The notes under the pieces: model-generated
What the model saw: the letters and a program-made list of their open reading frames with translations, nothing else
Databases searched by the model: none
Told to the model about the DNA's origin: nothing
Assembly: GCF_031020795.1 (NCBI RefSeq)
Contig: NZ_JAVHJP010000002.1
Location: 186,001 to 250,000, forward strand
Direction: 5' to 3'
Source of the DNA: Hydrogenophaga pseudoflava
GTDB lineage: Bacteria; Pseudomonadota; Gammaproteobacteria; Burkholderiales; Burkholderiaceae_C
Length of the DNA: 64,000 bases
Program-made: the position numbers and the translations under genes
In this document: piece after piece, positions 8,168-18,458 of the stretch
How the letters are laid out: each line of letters opens with the position of its first letter
Position numbering within the stretch: the stretch's first letter is position 1

Positions 8168-11100
8168 ATGGCGAAATTCTTCATCGAGCGCCCCATCTTC
8201 GCGTGGGTGATCGCGCTCTTCATCATGGTGGCGGGCGCGGTGTCCATCACCCAGCTGCCCATCGCGCAATACCCGCCGGTGGCGCCGCCGTCCATCGTCA
8301 TCAACGCCACCTACCCGGGTGCGTCGGCCAAGACGCTGGAAGACAGCGTGCTCTCGGTCATTGAACAGGAGATGAACGGCTCGCCTGGCCTGATCTACAT
8401 GGAAGCCGTGGCCCAGGCCAACGGCACCGGCAGCATCACGCTGAGCTTCGAGCCCGGCACCAACGCCGACCTGGCGCAGGTGGACGTGCAGAACCGCCTG
8501 TCGCGCGCCACGCCGCGCCTGCCGGCGGCCGTGACGCAACAGGGTGTGCGCGTCGACAAGTCGCGCAACAACTTCCTGCTGTTCGCGATCCTCACCAGCG
8601 ACGACCCCGCTCTGGACCCGGTGGCCCTGGGCGACTACGCCTCGCGCAGCGTGGTGCCTGAAATCCAGCGCCTGCCGGGCGTGGGCCAGGCCCAGCTGTT
8701 CGGCACCGAACGCGCGATGCGCATCTGGATCGACCCGTCCAAGCTGCTGGGCTTCAACCTCAGCGCAGCCGACGTCACCAACGCCATCCGTGCCCAGAAC
8801 GCCCAGGTCTCGGCCGGTGAAATCGGTGCGCTGCCCAACGTGGCGGGCCAGAGCATCGCGGCCACCGTGGTGGTCAACGGCCAGCTCGCCAGCGTCGAGC
8901 AATTTGGCAACATCGTGCTGCGCGCCAGCAGCGACGGCTCCACCGTGCGCCTGAAGGACGTGGCCCGCATCGAGCTCGGTGCCCAGGCCTACGCCACCTC
9001 GGCGCGCCTGAACGGCAAGCCCTCCACCGGCATCGGTGTGCAGCTGGCGCCCAGCGGCAACGCGCTGGCGACCGCGGAGGCCGTGCGTGCCCGCATGGCC
9101 GAGCTGGAGAAGTTCTTCCCCAAGGGCATGAGCTGGACGATTCCTTACGACAGCTCCAAGTTCGTGAAGATCTCCATTCAGGAAGTGGCCAAGACCCTGC
9201 TGGAAGCTGTGGCCCTGGTGTTCCTGGTGATGCTGGTGTTCCTGCAGAACTGGCGCTACACGTTGATTCCCACCGTGGTGGTGCCGGTGGCGCTGCTGGG
9301 CACCTTCGCCGCGCTGCTGACCATGGGCTTCTCGATCAACGTACTCACCATGTTCGGCATGGTGCTGGTGATCGGCATCGTGGTGGACGACGCCATCGTG
9401 GTGGTGGAGAACGTCGAGCGCATCATGAGCGAGGAGGGGCTGCCGCCGCTGGAAGCCACGCGCAAGGCCATGGGCCAGATCTCGGGCGCCATCATCGGCG
9501 TGACCGTGGTGCTGATCTCGGTGTTCGTGCCGCTGGCCTTCTTCAGTGGCTCGGTGGGCAACATCTACCGCCAGTTCGCGGCGGTGATGGGCGTGTCCAT
9601 CGCCTTCTCCGCCTTCATGGCGCTGTCGCTCACGCCGGCGCTGTGCGCCACGCTGCTCAAGCCGGTGGAGGCCGGGCACCACCACGAGAAGAAGGGCTTC
9701 TTCGGCTGGTTCAACCGCACGTTCTCGCGCACCGCCAAGCGCTACGAAGCCGGTGTGTCGCGCCTGCTGCCGCGCGCGGGTCGCACCATGCTGATCTACG
9801 TGGCCATCGTGGCCGCGGTGGCGGTGATCTACCAGCGCCTGCCCAGCTCCTTCCTGCCCGGTGAGGACCAGGGCAACCTGCTCGTCAATGTGCAGCTGCC
9901 GCCAGGCGCCACACAGGAGCGCACGCTGGAAGTGATGAAGCAGGTCGAGGGTTTCATGCTGCAGCAGCCGGAGGTGCAGAGCATGGTCGGCGTGCTGGGC
10001 TTCAGCTTCTCGGGCCAGGGCCAGAACGCGGCGCTCGCCTTCGTGACGCTCAAGGACTGGGCCGAGCGCACGGCGCCGGGCAGCGACGCGCAGTCCATCG
10101 CCGGCCGGGCCTTCGGTGCGCTCTCGGGCATCCGGGACGCCTTCGTCTTCCCGCTGAGCCCGCCGCCCATTCCGGAGCTGGGCGCGTCGTCGGGCTTCAG
10201 CTTCCGCCTGCAGGACCGCGCCGGCCTGGGACGCGATGCGCTGGTCGCTGCGCGCAACCAGATGCTGGGCATGGCCTCGCAGAGCAAGCTGCTGACCCAG
10301 GTGCGTCCGGACGGTCTGGAAGACGCGCCTCAGCTGCAGATCGACATCGACCGCGACCGCGCCAACGCGCTGGGAGTGGGCTTTGACAGCGTCAGCGCCG
10401 CCATCGGCACCGCGCTGGGCTCCAGCTATGTCAACGACTTCCCCAACGCCGGGCGCCTGCAGCGCGTGGTGGTGCAGGCCGATGCCACGGCCCGCATGCA
10501 GCCCGAAGACCTGCTGCGCATCAACGTGCTCAACAACAAGGGGCAGGCGGTGCCGCTGTCGGCCTTTGCCAGCACCCGGTGGATCACCGGCCCGATGCAG
10601 ACTGTGCGCTACAACGGCTACCCCGCGATGCGCATCAGCGGCAGCGCCGCGCCGGGCGTGAGCACCGGCCAGGCCATGGCCGAGATGGAGGCGCTGGCGG
10701 CGAAATTGCCGCAGGGCTTCGGTTTCGAATGGACCGGCCAGTCGCGCGAGGAAAAGCTCGCCGGCTCGCAGGCCATGATCCTCTACGCCTTCGCCATCCT
10801 GGCCGTGTTCCTCTGCCTGGCCGCGCTGTACGAAAGCTGGTCGATCCCGATGGCCGTGATCCTGGTGGTGCCGCTGGGCGTGCTCGGCGTGCTGCTGGCG
10901 ACGCTGCTGCGCGGCTACGCCAACGATGTCTACTTCCAGGTGGGGCTGATCACCATCATCGGCCTGTCGGCCAAGAACGCGATCCTGATCATCGAGTTCG
11001 CCAAGGACATGCAGGCCCAGGGCCACAACGTGATCCAGGCCGCGCTGGCGGCGGCGCACATGCGCTTCCGCCCGATCGTGATGACCTCCATGGCCTTCAC

Positions 11101-11320
11101 CCTGGGCGTGCTGCCGCTGTTCCTGGCCAGCGGTGCCGGCTCGGCCAGCCAGCGCGCCATCGGCACCGGCGTGATCGGCGGCATGCTGACCGGCACCGTG
11201 CTGGCGGTGGTCTTCGTTCCAATCTTTTTCGTGCTGGTGCGCACATTCTTCAAGGACAGCGAGCGCCAGCAGCGCCTGCACGAGGCCGAGGCCCAACACC
11301 ATGGGGTACACCATGTCTGA
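8168..11320 (+). CDS. acrB: RND multidrug efflux pump (HAE1 family)
   Basis: Proton-driven trimeric inner-membrane drug exporter of the AcrB/MexB/TtgB type. 1050 residues, the usual length. It starts MAKFFIERPIFAWVIA as family members do. The proton-relay pair lies in VVDDAIVVVENVERIM, at exactly Asp407 and Asp408 as in E. coli AcrB, and the relay Lys is Lys936 in GLSAKNAILIIEFAKD. Twelve helices and two large periplasmic loops are evident. It shares 8 bases with the outer-membrane factor gene. An HAE1 drug pump, not a metal (HME) pump, as judged by the DD motif. Substrates are unknown; likely derepressed when ligand binds AcrR. Confidence 0.96.
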   Translation: MAKFFIERPIFAWVIALFIMVAGAVSITQLPIAQYPPVAPPSIVINATYPGASAKTLEDSVLSVIEQEMNGSPGLIYMEAVAQANGTGSITLSFEPGTNADLAQVDVQNRLSRATPRLPAAVTQQGVRVDKSRNNFLLFAILTSDDPALDPVALGDYASRSVVPEIQRLPGVGQAQLFGTERAMRIWIDPSKLLGFNLSAADVTNAIRAQNAQVSAGEIGALPNVAGQSIAATVVVNGQLASVEQFGNIVLRASSDGSTVRLKDVARIELGAQAYATSARLNGKPSTGIGVQLAPSGNALATAEAVRARMAELEKFFPKGMSWTIPYDSSKFVKISIQEVAKTLLEAVALVFLVMLVFLQNWRYTLIPTVVVPVALLGTFAALLTMGFSINVLTMFGMVLVIGIVVDDAIVVVENVERIMSEEGLPPLEATRKAMGQISGAIIGVTVVLISVFVPLAFFSGSVGNIYRQFAAVMGVSIAFSAFMALSLTPALCATLLKPVEAGHHHEKKGFFGWFNRTFSRTAKRYEAGVSRLLPRAGRTMLIYVAIVAAVAVIYQRLPSSFLPGEDQGNLLVNVQLPPGATQERTLEVMKQVEGFMLQQPEVQSMVGVLGFSFSGQGQNAALAFVTLKDWAERTAPGSDAQSIAGRAFGALSGIRDAFVFPLSPPPIPELGASSGFSFRLQDRAGLGRDALVAARNQMLGMASQSKLLTQVRPDGLEDAPQLQIDIDRDRANALGVGFDSVSAAIGTALGSSYVNDFPNAGRLQRVVVQADATARMQPEDLLRINVLNNKGQAVPLSAFASTRWITGPMQTVRYNGYPAMRISGSAAPGVSTGQAMAEMEALAAKLPQGFGFEWTGQSREEKLAGSQAMILYAFAILAVFLCLAALYESWSIPMAVILVVPLGVLGVLLATLLRGYANDVYFQVGLITIIGLSAKNAILIIEFAKDMQAQGHNVIQAALAAAHMRFRPIVMTSMAFTLGVLPLFLASGAGSASQRAIGTGVIGGMLTGTVLAVVFVPIFFVLVRTFFKDSERQQRLHEAEAQHHGVHHV

Positions 11321-12683
11321 CACCCGTTTCTTTTCCATGGGCGCGCTGGCGGCGGCGGCCCTGATCGCCGGCTGCTCGATGACGCCCACGCTGGAGCGCC
11401 CCGCGGCCCCCGTCCCGGCCACCTTCCCGGGTCAACCGGCCTCCGTCACCGCCAGCGGCCCGGTGCAGGCCTGGGAGAGCTTCATCACCGACGCCCGCCT
11501 GCGCGAGCTGGTGGCGCTGGCCCTGAAGAACAACCGAGACCTGCGCGTGGCGACGCTGAACATCGAGCAGGTGCGTGCGCAGTACCAGGTGCGCCGCGCC
11601 GACCAGGTGCCGACGGTCAACGCCACGGTGGCCGGCAACCGCCAGCCCACCGCCAGCGGCGACATCAGCAGCACCTACACGGCGGGCCTGGCCATGGCCA
11701 GCTGGGAGCTGGACTTCTTCGGCCGCGTGGCCAGCCTGAAGGACGCCGCGCTGGCGCAGTTCCTCGCCAGCGAGGAAGCGCGGCGCGCGGTGCAGACCAG
11801 CCTGGTTGCCTCGGTGGCCAGCAGCTGGCTGAGCCTGCAGACCGACGAGGCCCTGCTGGCGCTGACCCAGCGCACGCTGGCCACCCGCGACGACTCGCTG
11901 CGGCTGACCAAGCTGCGCTTTGACAACGGCGCCGCGTCGGCGCTGGACCTGCGTCAGGCGGAGTCCCTGACCGCGGCAGCGCGTGCCACGCTGGCGCAGC
12001 AGCGCCGCACCATCGCGCAGGACCTGAACGCCCTGACCCTGCTGGTGGGACAGGAGGTGCCGGTCAATCTGCTGCCTGGCGCCGGCGGCGTGGCGCCGTT
12101 CCAGCCGGTGCCCGAAGGCCTGCCCTCGGAGCTGCTGACCCGCCGCGCCGACATCCGGCAGGCCGAACAGCAGATGGTCGCTGCCAACGCCAACATCGGC
12201 GCCGCCCGTGCGGCCTTCTTCCCGCGCATCTCGCTGACGGCCAGCGTCGGCACGGTCAGCAACGAGCTCTCGGGCCTGTTCAAGGACGGGTCCTGGGGCT
12301 TCTCGCTGGCGCCACAGGCGCTGCTGCCGATCTTCGACATGGGGCGCAACCAGGCGAACCTGGACTCGGCCAAGGCCGCGCGCGACATCGCCGTTGCCCA
12401 GTACGAGAAGGCGATCCAGGTGGCCTTCCGCGAAGTCGCCGACGCGCTTGCGGGCCGCGCCACGCTGGGCGAGCAGCTGGCCGCGCAGGAGGCCCAGGCC
12501 GGGGCCGAGGCCGACCGTTTCCGGTTGGCCGAACTGCGCTATCGCAACGGCGTGGCGAGCTACCTCGACGTGCTGGACGCCCAGCGCTCGCTGTTCACCA
12601 CCCAGCAGGCGCTGGCGCAGACCCGGCTGGCTCAGCAGCAGAACCAGGTCGCGCTGTATAAGGCTCTGGGCGGGGGCTATTGA
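11313..12683 (+). CDS. RND efflux outer-membrane lipoprotein (OprM/TtgC/AdeK type)
   Basis: Outer-membrane channel subunit of the tripartite pump (NodT/OprM family). The start used is the ATG at 11313, preceded by GGGGTA with proper spacing and overlapping the acrB stop; the ATG at 11301 is possible. The 456 residues begin with a lipoprotein signal and lipobox IAGC (Cys21). Two OEP repeats give the long periplasmic alpha-barrel: first about residues 60-240, second 260-450, each with the pattern around RRADIRQAEQQMVAANANI and ELRYRNGVASYLDVLDAQRS that is diagnostic of this family. Third gene of the operon; a T-rich hairpin follows 70 bases later. Confidence 0.94.
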   Translation: MSDTRFFSMGALAAAALIAGCSMTPTLERPAAPVPATFPGQPASVTASGPVQAWESFITDARLRELVALALKNNRDLRVATLNIEQVRAQYQVRRADQVPTVNATVAGNRQPTASGDISSTYTAGLAMASWELDFFGRVASLKDAALAQFLASEEARRAVQTSLVASVASSWLSLQTDEALLALTQRTLATRDDSLRLTKLRFDNGAASALDLRQAESLTAAARATLAQQRRTIAQDLNALTLLVGQEVPVNLLPGAGGVAPFQPVPEGLPSELLTRRADIRQAEQQMVAANANIGAARAAFFPRISLTASVGTVSNELSGLFKDGSWGFSLAPQALLPIFDMGRNQANLDSAKAARDIAVAQYEKAIQVAFREVADALAGRATLGEQLAAQEAQAGAEADRFRLAELRYRNGVASYLDVLDAQRSLFTTQQALAQTRLAQQQNQVALYKALGGGY

Positions 12684-12750
12684 TCAGGCATCCGGCGCGA
12701 AGTGCCCGATCCAGCACCCACCGCGGAACCGGCTCTGCCGGGCCGCAGGT

Positions 12751-12800
12751 GGGGTCCCCCTGGGGGGAAGCCGCGCAGCGGCGCAGGGGGGGCTTTTTCT
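12751..12800 (+). terminator. Hairpin terminator with the Comamonadaceae CCCCCTG/CAGGGGG stem
   Basis: CCCCCTG (12756-12762) pairs with CAGGGGG (12784-12790); a small inner hairpin CCGC-GCA-GCGG sits in the loop. It is followed by GGCTTTTTCTT. It lies between the convergent efflux operon and the LOG gene. I know this GC-rich stem as a frequent intergenic element in Comamonadaceae; a search of the host genome would show whether it is repeated there. Confidence 0.65.
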
Positions 12801-13670
12801 TCAGATCTTCAAATCGTAAAACCTGACGATGTGGTCCCAGGCCGACTGCGGATCATCGACCAGCTTGAACAGGTTCAGGTCCTCGGGCGAGATCGTGCCT
12901 TCCTCCACGAGGACCTCCAGGTTCAGCAGGCGCTTCCAGTAGTCGCTGCCGAACAGCACGATGGGCACCGGCTTGGCCTTCTTGCACTGCACCAGGGTGA
13001 TCACCTCGAACAGCTCGTCCAGCGTGCCGAAGCCGCCGGGGAAGGCCACCAGCGCCTTGGCGCGCATCATGAAGTGCATCTTGCGCAAAGCGAAGTAGTG
13101 GAACTTGAAACTCAGCTCGGGTGAGATGAAGCGGTTGCCCGACTGCTCGTGCGGCAGCGAGATGTTCAGGCCCACATTGAGCGCACCCTCGTCGTGCGCC
13201 CCGCGGTTGGCCGCTTCCATGATGCCCGGGCCACCGCCGGTGCAGATGAACAGCTGGTCGAGCCGAGCGCAGCCGCGGCTGTAGCGCGCCACGATGCGCG
13301 CGAACTCCCGGGCCTTGTCGTAGTAGTGGGCGTTGCGCAGCAGCGCCTCGGCCTTGCGGATGCTCTCGGCATCACCCCCCTGGATGGCCAGCTCCAGGTT
13401 GGCCCGGGCCTCCTCGGGCTCGCGAAAGCGCGCGCTGCCGAACACCACGATGGTGTTCTCGATGCCCAGTTGCTGCTGCGCGAGGTCGGGCTTGAGCATT
13501 TCCAGCTGGAAACGGATGCCGCGGGTTTCGCGCCGCAGCAGGAACTCGGGGTCGGCAAAGGCCAGCCGGTACGCGTCCGCCTGCAGGGCGTTGCCGCTGT
13601 TGGAATGGGCCTGCAGGTCGGCCCAGGCGTCGGCGATGCGCTGTTCGCTCAGGTGTTGGGTGTTTTCCAT
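12801..13670 (-). CDS. LOG-family protein (TIGR00730), nucleotide 5'-monophosphate nucleosidase type
   Basis: Rossmann-like LOG/YgdH-type protein. The 289 residues hold both family motifs, GGGPGIMEA at 145-153 and PGGFGTLDE at 211-219, whose Arg/Glu residues bind phosphate-ribose and cleave the N-glycosidic bond. Plant and actinobacterial LOG proteins make cytokinins; bacterial PpnN-like members hydrolyse purine/pyrimidine monophosphates. The N-terminal 70 residues are longer than in the minimal 190-residue LOG type. ATG at 13670 has GGACCCTCC upstream on its strand. The AEC permease gene lies 29 bases upstream on the same strand, so co-transcription is likely. Precise substrate is unknown. 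Confidence 0.87.
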   Translation of the reverse strand: MENTQHLSEQRIADAWADLQAHSNSGNALQADAYRLAFADPEFLLRRETRGIRFQLEMLKPDLAQQQLGIENTIVVFGSARFREPEEARANLELAIQGGDAESIRKAEALLRNAHYYDKAREFARIVARYSRGCARLDQLFICTGGGPGIMEAANRGAHDEGALNVGLNISLPHEQSGNRFISPELSFKFHYFALRKMHFMMRAKALVAFPGGFGTLDELFEVITLVQCKKAKPVPIVLFGSDYWKRLLNLEVLVEEGTISPEDLNLFKLVDDPQSAWDHIVRFYDLKI

Positions 13671-13699
13671 GGAGGGTCCTCGGTGATGGAAGAAACGGT

Positions 13700-14578
13700 T
13701 CAGAGCCCGATGGCCAGCGCCAGTGGCACGAAGACCACTGCCAGAGCGTTGCCGAGCATGATCATGGCAGCGACCTTGTCGGGCTCCTGGTGGTAGCGTT
13801 CGGCCAGCATGAACTGCATCACGGCCGGGGGCAGGGCGGCGAAGAGCAGCAGCTGTCCGCGCGCCGCACCTTCCAGCCCCAGGGTCCAGGCAAGAGGGAT
13901 GCCGATGGCCAGGCCCAGCAAGGGGCGGGCCAGGGCGCCCAGCAGGCCCAGCGCCAGGCCGGCGCGGGTGAGCGAGGTCAGCCGCACGCCCAGGGCGAAC
14001 AGCATCATGGGCAGCATCGCGTCGCCCAGCAGCTTCAGGCCTCCCAGCAGCACGTCGGGCGGACGCAGGTCGAAGAGGGCGCTGGCAAAACCGAGCACGG
14101 TGGCGACCATCAGCGGGCTGGTCAGCAGGTCGCGGGTGCGGGCCGAGGCGCTGGTGATGCGCGCGCCGAGCGAGAAGTGGAACAGGTTGCTCACCGAGAA
14201 CAGCGCGACCGCCGCGCCGAAGTGCGCCGGGCCGAAGGCCAGCAGGGCCAGCGGCAGGCCCATGTTGCCGCAGTTGTTGAACATCACCACCGGCACCAGG
14301 GTGCGCGGCTGGGCACCGGACAGCCGCGCCAGCGGCCAGGCCAGCAGGCCGCTGCCCAGGATCAGGACCGCGCCGCCGATCAGCAGCGGCACATGGTCGG
14401 CCAGGCGGAATTCCTTGGCCGCCAGCGCCGAGTACACCAGCACCGGCGCGAGCACGTCCAGTGCGATGCGGTTGAAGGTGGACAGGTCGGGCGGCCGGCG
14501 GCGCGCGTAGCCGTAGCCGATCGCCACGATCAGGAAGACCGGGATGATGACGTCGGCGATGCGGGAGAGGAGGTCCAT
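13700..14578 (-). CDS. AEC-family (auxin efflux carrier-like) permease
   Basis: Inner-membrane permease of the AEC/PIN-like family, in which bacterial members transport malonate, malate or other small carboxylates. 292 residues from MDLLSRIADV, with about ten helices in two five-helix repeats and the broken-helix signature VVMFNNCGNMGLPLALLAFG at about residues 100-120 that marks this fold. The frame extends five codons further upstream, but ATG at 14578 has a better initiation context and is clear of the preceding terminator. Substrate cannot be assigned. Confidence 0.85.
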   Translation of the reverse strand: MDLLSRIADVIIPVFLIVAIGYGYARRRPPDLSTFNRIALDVLAPVLVYSALAAKEFRLADHVPLLIGGAVLILGSGLLAWPLARLSGAQPRTLVPVVMFNNCGNMGLPLALLAFGPAHFGAAVALFSVSNLFHFSLGARITSASARTRDLLTSPLMVATVLGFASALFDLRPPDVLLGGLKLLGDAMLPMMLFALGVRLTSLTRAGLALGLLGALARPLLGLAIGIPLAWTLGLEGAARGQLLLFAALPPAVMQFMLAERYHQEPDKVAAMIMLGNALAVVFVPLALAIGL

Positions 14579-14583
14579 GCGTG

Positions 14584-14613
14584 GGAAAAACAAAAGGCTC
14601 CCGAAGGAGCCTT
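14584..14613 (-). terminator. Rho-independent terminator after efp
   Basis: Read on the minus strand: AAGGCTCC, loop TTCG, GGAGCCTT, then TTGTTTTT. Stem arms are 14594-14601 and 14606-14613. It follows the efp stop by 27 bases and separates efp from the AEC gene. Confidence 0.85.
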
Positions 14614-14640
14614 GATTGTGTCGGAGAGAGCCGTGGGCGC

Positions 14641-15195
14641 TTACACGCGCTTGCGGTATTCGCCGGTGCGGGTGTCGATTTCGATCTTGTCGCCCTGTTC
14701 CACGAACAGCGGCACGGCGATTTCGAAGCCGGTGGCGATCTTGGCGGGCTTGAGCACCTTGCCGGACGTGTCGCCCTTGACGGCGGGTTCGGTCCAGGTG
14801 ATCTCGCGCACGATGCTGGTGGGCAGTTCGACGGAGATGGCCTTGCCTTCGTAGAACACCACTTCAACGGCCATGCCGTCTTCCAGGTAGTTCAGGGCGT
14901 CGCCCATGTTCTCGGCTTCCACTTCGTACTGGTTGTACTCGGTGTCCATGCAGACGTACATCGGGTCGGCGAAGTAGGAGTAGGTGCACTCCTTCTTGTC
15001 CAGGATGATCTGGTCCATCTTGTCGTCGGCCTTGAAGACGACTTCGGTGCCGATGTTGCCCAGCAGGCCCTTGAGCTTCATGCGGACGGTGGCGGCGCCG
15101 CGGCCGCCGCGGGCGTACTCGGTGCGCAGGACGATCATGGGGTCCTTGCCGTGCATGATCACGTTGCCGGCGCGGATTTCTTGGGCGATTTTCAT
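14641..15195 (-). CDS. efp: Translation elongation factor P
   Basis: Ribosome-binding factor that relieves stalling at polyproline stretches. 184 residues from [10 protein letters not shown]; an in-frame extension to 15276 lacks family similarity and is rejected. Three beta-barrel domains are visible, with the family-typical C-terminal [11 protein letters not shown]. The tip loop is [10 protein letters not shown] with Arg32 in place of the Lys of E. coli EF-P. Arg32 is the residue that EarP rhamnosylates in Pseudomonas and Neisseria, and earP is the next gene upstream on the same strand (64-base gap). A strong terminator follows the gene. Confidence 0.97.
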   Translation of the reverse strand: MKIAQEIRAGNVIMHGKDPMIVLRTEYARGGRGAATVRMKLKGLLGNIGTEVVFKADDKMDQIILDKKECTYSYFADPMYVCMDTEYNQYEVEAENMGDALNYLEDGMAVEVVFYEGKAISVELPTSIVREITWTEPAVKGDTSGKVLKPAKIATGFEIAVPLFVEQGDKIEIDTRTGEYRKRV

Positions 15196-15259
15196 AAGGG
15201 TTCCAACAGGTTGGGCCGCAGTTTCCTTCGCGGCGACGCTTCTAGCAAAGCCTTGAATT

Positions 15260-16357
15260 TTAACGCTTTTCGGCAACGAAGCCGAGCAACTGGCTGATCA
15301 GGTCCGGCTGGGCCAGCAGGCGCTGGCGCGCGGCCAGGGCGCAGGCCTGCCAGCCGCTCACCACGTCCCAGCCCGGCCAGACCGTGGCCGGGGCCGTGAG
15401 ACCGTTCCAGGCCCGGTGAAAATCGCGCAGCGAAGCGGGCGCCTCCAGCCAGTCCAGGAAGGCCTCGAGCTTGGCGTGGTGGGCGTTGTCGTGCTGCGGG
15501 TAGATGTGCCAGACAAAGGGCTTGCCCGCCCACAGCGCGCGCACCACGGAGTCTTCGCCGCGCACGAAATTCAGGTCGCAGGACCAGAGCAGGTGGTCGT
15601 AGTCGTGCTGGGTGAGGCGGGGCACGGCGTGCAGCCGGGCCTGTCCGGTGTCCAGACCCCGGCTGCGCTCGGCCGCGACGGCGTCGGCTGCGCGGCCGGC
15701 GGTGACCAGCCAGTCGCTGGGCTCCCGCGCGCCCGCCTCCTGCAGCACGGCGCGCAGCGCAGGCGGCTCGTAGCAGAACAGGCTGGCGCGCGGCTGCCGG
15801 CCGGCCGGCAGCCCGTGCGACACCAGCCAGGCGGGCGCGTCGAACGCCGCCTGTCGTGCGGCCAGGTCCGATTCGCGCAGCAGGCCGCCGGTGCGCGGCG
15901 TGAAACCCGGGTAGAAGAACCACTTGGTCAGGCCCTGCAGTGGCCCGGTCATGAGGGGCGAGGGCAGGCGGTGGCAGCGCTCGACATAGCTCTCGGCGCT
16001 CATGTATTCCAGGTTCAGCCAGACCGGCGCCGCAGCGCCCTGTCGCACACGGACGGCCAGCTCATCCAGGCATTCCTGCGCCGGATCACAACCGAACGCC
16101 TCGATCCACACGTCGGCGGCGGCGACGGCGGGGGAGGCCGGCAGCGGTTTTGTCCAGTGGATCACTTCGACCCCGGGCACCTGGCCCTGCCGGGCGCCGG
16201 GCACCATCCAGTCCAGGTCGTCGGGCACATCGATCCACAGGCGCACGTGTTGGTGGCGCGCCGCCAGACCGGCGCACAGCCGCCAGCACACGCCGATGTC
16301 GCCCAGGTTGTCGATGACCCGGCAGAAGATGTCCCATTGCATGTGCCGATTGTCCAT
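15260..16357 (-). CDS. earP: EF-P arginine-32 rhamnosyltransferase EarP (DUF2331)
   Basis: Inverting glycosyltransferase (GT-B fold) that transfers rhamnose from dTDP-L-rhamnose to Arg32 of EF-P, activating it. 365 residues from [11 protein letters not shown]. The N-terminal motif [12 protein letters not shown] contains the two Asp residues essential in characterised EarP. The C-terminal part has the nucleotide-sugar region [24 protein letters not shown] near residues 265-288. An alternative start is ATG at 16342 (MQWDIF). It is divergent from uvrC with only 24 bases between starts, where ACAATA-type -10 sequences face both ways. The adjacent efp with Arg32 confirms the pairing. Confidence 0.95.
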   Translation of the reverse strand: MDNRHMQWDIFCRVIDNLGDIGVCWRLCAGLAARHQHVRLWIDVPDDLDWMVPGARQGQVPGVEVIHWTKPLPASPAVAAADVWIEAFGCDPAQECLDELAVRVRQGAAAPVWLNLEYMSAESYVERCHRLPSPLMTGPLQGLTKWFFYPGFTPRTGGLLRESDLAARQAAFDAPAWLVSHGLPAGRQPRASLFCYEPPALRAVLQEAGAREPSDWLVTAGRAADAVAAERSRGLDTGQARLHAVPRLTQHDYDHLLWSCDLNFVRGEDSVVRALWAGKPFVWHIYPQHDNAHHAKLEAFLDWLEAPASLRDFHRAWNGLTAPATVWPGWDVVSGWQACALAARQRLLAQPDLISQLLGFVAEKR

Positions 16358-16381
16358 GGCCGCGGATTCACAATACGCTCC

Positions 16382-18445
16382 ATGTCCAGCCCCGCACCCG
16401 ACACACCGCATTCCGAACAACTGCTGGCCGAAGTGGCGGCCCTGCCTGGCCTGCCGGGGGTGTACCGGTATTTCGATGCCCAGGATCAGTTGCTTTACGT
16501 GGGCAAGGCGCGCAATCTGAAGAAGCGCGTCAGCAGCTACTTCCAGAAGAACCACGACGGCACCCGCATCGGCCACATGGTCAGCCGCATCGTGCGCATG
16601 GAGACCACGGTGGTGCGCACCGAAGCCGAGGCGCTGCTGCTGGAAAACAACCTGATCAAGACGCTGAATCCCAAGTTCAACATCCTGTTCCGGGACGACA
16701 AGAGCTACCCCTATCTCAAGATCACCGGCACGCGCGAGACCTTCCGGACCGCCGGCACCAAACCCCTGCCCATGCTCGCGTTCCCGCGCATGGCCTACTA
16801 CCGCGGCGTGGTCGACCGGCGGCACAGCTACTACGGCCCGTACCCCAGCGCCTGGGCGGTGAAGGAGACCATCACGCTGCTGCAGAAGGTGTTCCGCCTG
16901 CGCACCTGCGAGGACACGGTGTTCGCCAACCGCACGCGTCCCTGCCTGCTCTACCAGATCAAGCGCTGCACCGGCCCTTGCGCAGACCTGATCGACACCG
17001 AGGCCTACGGGCGGGACGTTGCCGACGCCGAGCGCTTCCTGCGCGGCGAGACCCAGGAGGTGCTCGACGCGCTGCAGGCGCGCATGATGGCCCATGCCGA
17101 GAAGCTGGAGTTCGAGCAGGCGGCCGAGATCCGCAACCAGATGGGTGCGCTCTCGCGCGTGCTGCAGCAGCAGGCGATGGACAACCTCTCGGACAAGGAC
17201 GTCGACGTGCTGGCGGTGAAGGTGCTGGGCGGGCGGGCCTGCGTGAACCTGGCCATGGTGCGCGGCGGCCGGCACCTGGGCGACCGGCCATATTTCCCGG
17301 CCCACGTGGAGGACGCGAACCAGATCGACGAGGCGCTTGAGTCCGAAGCCGATTCACCGTCCGCCGCCGACCCGATGGAGCGGGTGCATGTGCGGGTGCT
17401 GGAGGCCTTCATCGCCCAGCATTACCTCGGGGCGGCGCTGCCGCACACCCTGGTCACGAGCCATCCCGTGAGCCGCACGCTGATGGAGGCCCTGACCGAG
17501 CAGAACGGGGCCAGGGTGCACGCGGTGCACCAGCCGCGCGAACACCGCCGGGCCTGGCTGGACATGGCCCAGAAGAACGCCGAGATTGCGCTGGCGCGCC
17601 TGCTGGCCGAAGAAGGCTCGCAGCAGGCGCGCACGCGCGCACTGGCCGAGGCGCTGGGGCTGCCCGACGACAACCTCGACGAGTTGCGCATCGAGTGTTT
17701 CGACATCTCCCATACCGCGGGCGAATCGACCCAGGCCTCCTGCGTGGTGTTCGAGGCGCACAAGATGCAGAACAGCCAGTACCGCCGCTACAACATCGAG
17801 GGCATCACGCCCGGCGACGATTTCGCGGCCATGCGCCAGGTGCTGCTGCGGCGCTACGGCAAGATCGCCGAGGCGCTGCGGGCCGAGCAGGGCATGGCGC
17901 CGGAGGCGCAGGCCGGTGCGGTGGAGGTTCCGGCGAATGCGGCGGACACGCCGGAGCCCGCGGCCGAGGTGGCGGGCGAGGCGCCCAAGGGCCCGCGCAT
18001 GCCCGACCTGGTGCTGGTCGACGGCGGCAAGGGCCAGGTCAGCATGGCGCGCGAGGTGTTCCAGCAACTGGGTCTGGATCTCTCGCTGATCGTCGGGGTC
18101 GAGAAGGGCGAGGGCCGCAAGGTTGGTCTGGAGGAGCTGGTGTTTGCCGACGGGCGCGAGAAGGTCTATCTGGGCCACGACTCGGCCGCACTGATGCTGG
18201 TGGCACAGATCCGCGACGAGGCACACCGTTTCGCGATCACCGGCATGCGGGCGCAGCGCGCCAAGGTGCGCACCGGGGGCAGCAGGCTGGAAGACATCCC
18301 GGGCGTCGGTCCCAAGAAGCGGGCGCGTCTGCTGCAGCGCTTTGGCGGAGTGCGCGGCGTCGCCGCCGCCAGTGTGGAGGACCTGAGCACCGTCGATGGC
18401 ATTTCGGCCGAACTGGCCGACGCGATCTACCGGGCGCTGCACTGA
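16382..18445 (+). CDS. uvrC: Excinuclease ABC subunit C
   Basis: Dual-incision endonuclease of nucleotide excision repair, acting with UvrB on damaged DNA. 687 residues from [10 protein letters not shown]. Domain order: GIY-YIG nuclease (about 18-95, [20 protein letters not shown]), UVR/UvrB-binding motif (about 230-250), RNase H-like nuclease domain (about 430-590, with [11 protein letters not shown]), and tandem helix-hairpin-helix at the C-terminus. Typical UvrC is about 610 residues; the excess is an Ala/Glu/Pro-rich insertion near residues 505-540. No Shine-Dalgarno is visible and CACAAT lies 7 bases before ATG, so the mRNA may be leaderless. Confidence 0.96.
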   Translation: MSSPAPDTPHSEQLLAEVAALPGLPGVYRYFDAQDQLLYVGKARNLKKRVSSYFQKNHDGTRIGHMVSRIVRMETTVVRTEAEALLLENNLIKTLNPKFNILFRDDKSYPYLKITGTRETFRTAGTKPLPMLAFPRMAYYRGVVDRRHSYYGPYPSAWAVKETITLLQKVFRLRTCEDTVFANRTRPCLLYQIKRCTGPCADLIDTEAYGRDVADAERFLRGETQEVLDALQARMMAHAEKLEFEQAAEIRNQMGALSRVLQQQAMDNLSDKDVDVLAVKVLGGRACVNLAMVRGGRHLGDRPYFPAHVEDANQIDEALESEADSPSAADPMERVHVRVLEAFIAQHYLGAALPHTLVTSHPVSRTLMEALTEQNGARVHAVHQPREHRRAWLDMAQKNAEIALARLLAEEGSQQARTRALAEALGLPDDNLDELRIECFDISHTAGESTQASCVVFEAHKMQNSQYRRYNIEGITPGDDFAAMRQVLLRRYGKIAEALRAEQGMAPEAQAGAVEVPANAADTPEPAAEVAGEAPKGPRMPDLVLVDGGKGQVSMAREVFQQLGLDLSLIVGVEKGEGRKVGLEELVFADGREKVYLGHDSAALMLVAQIRDEAHRFAITGMRAQRAKVRTGGSRLEDIPGVGPKKRARLLQRFGGVRGVAAASVEDLSTVDGISAELADAIYRALH

Positions 18446-18458
18446 GCACCGGACCGGC

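Noticed and set aside
6902..11422. 1506-codon open frame on the minus strand
   Set aside because: It is antisense to acrAB and oprM-type genes; composition is His/Gln/Arg/Gly-rich as in GC-rich shadow frames, and the plus-strand genes have clear family motifs.
12684..12750. Additional small gene between the efflux operon and LOG gene
   Set aside because: No frame with an RBS; contains only the terminator repeat.
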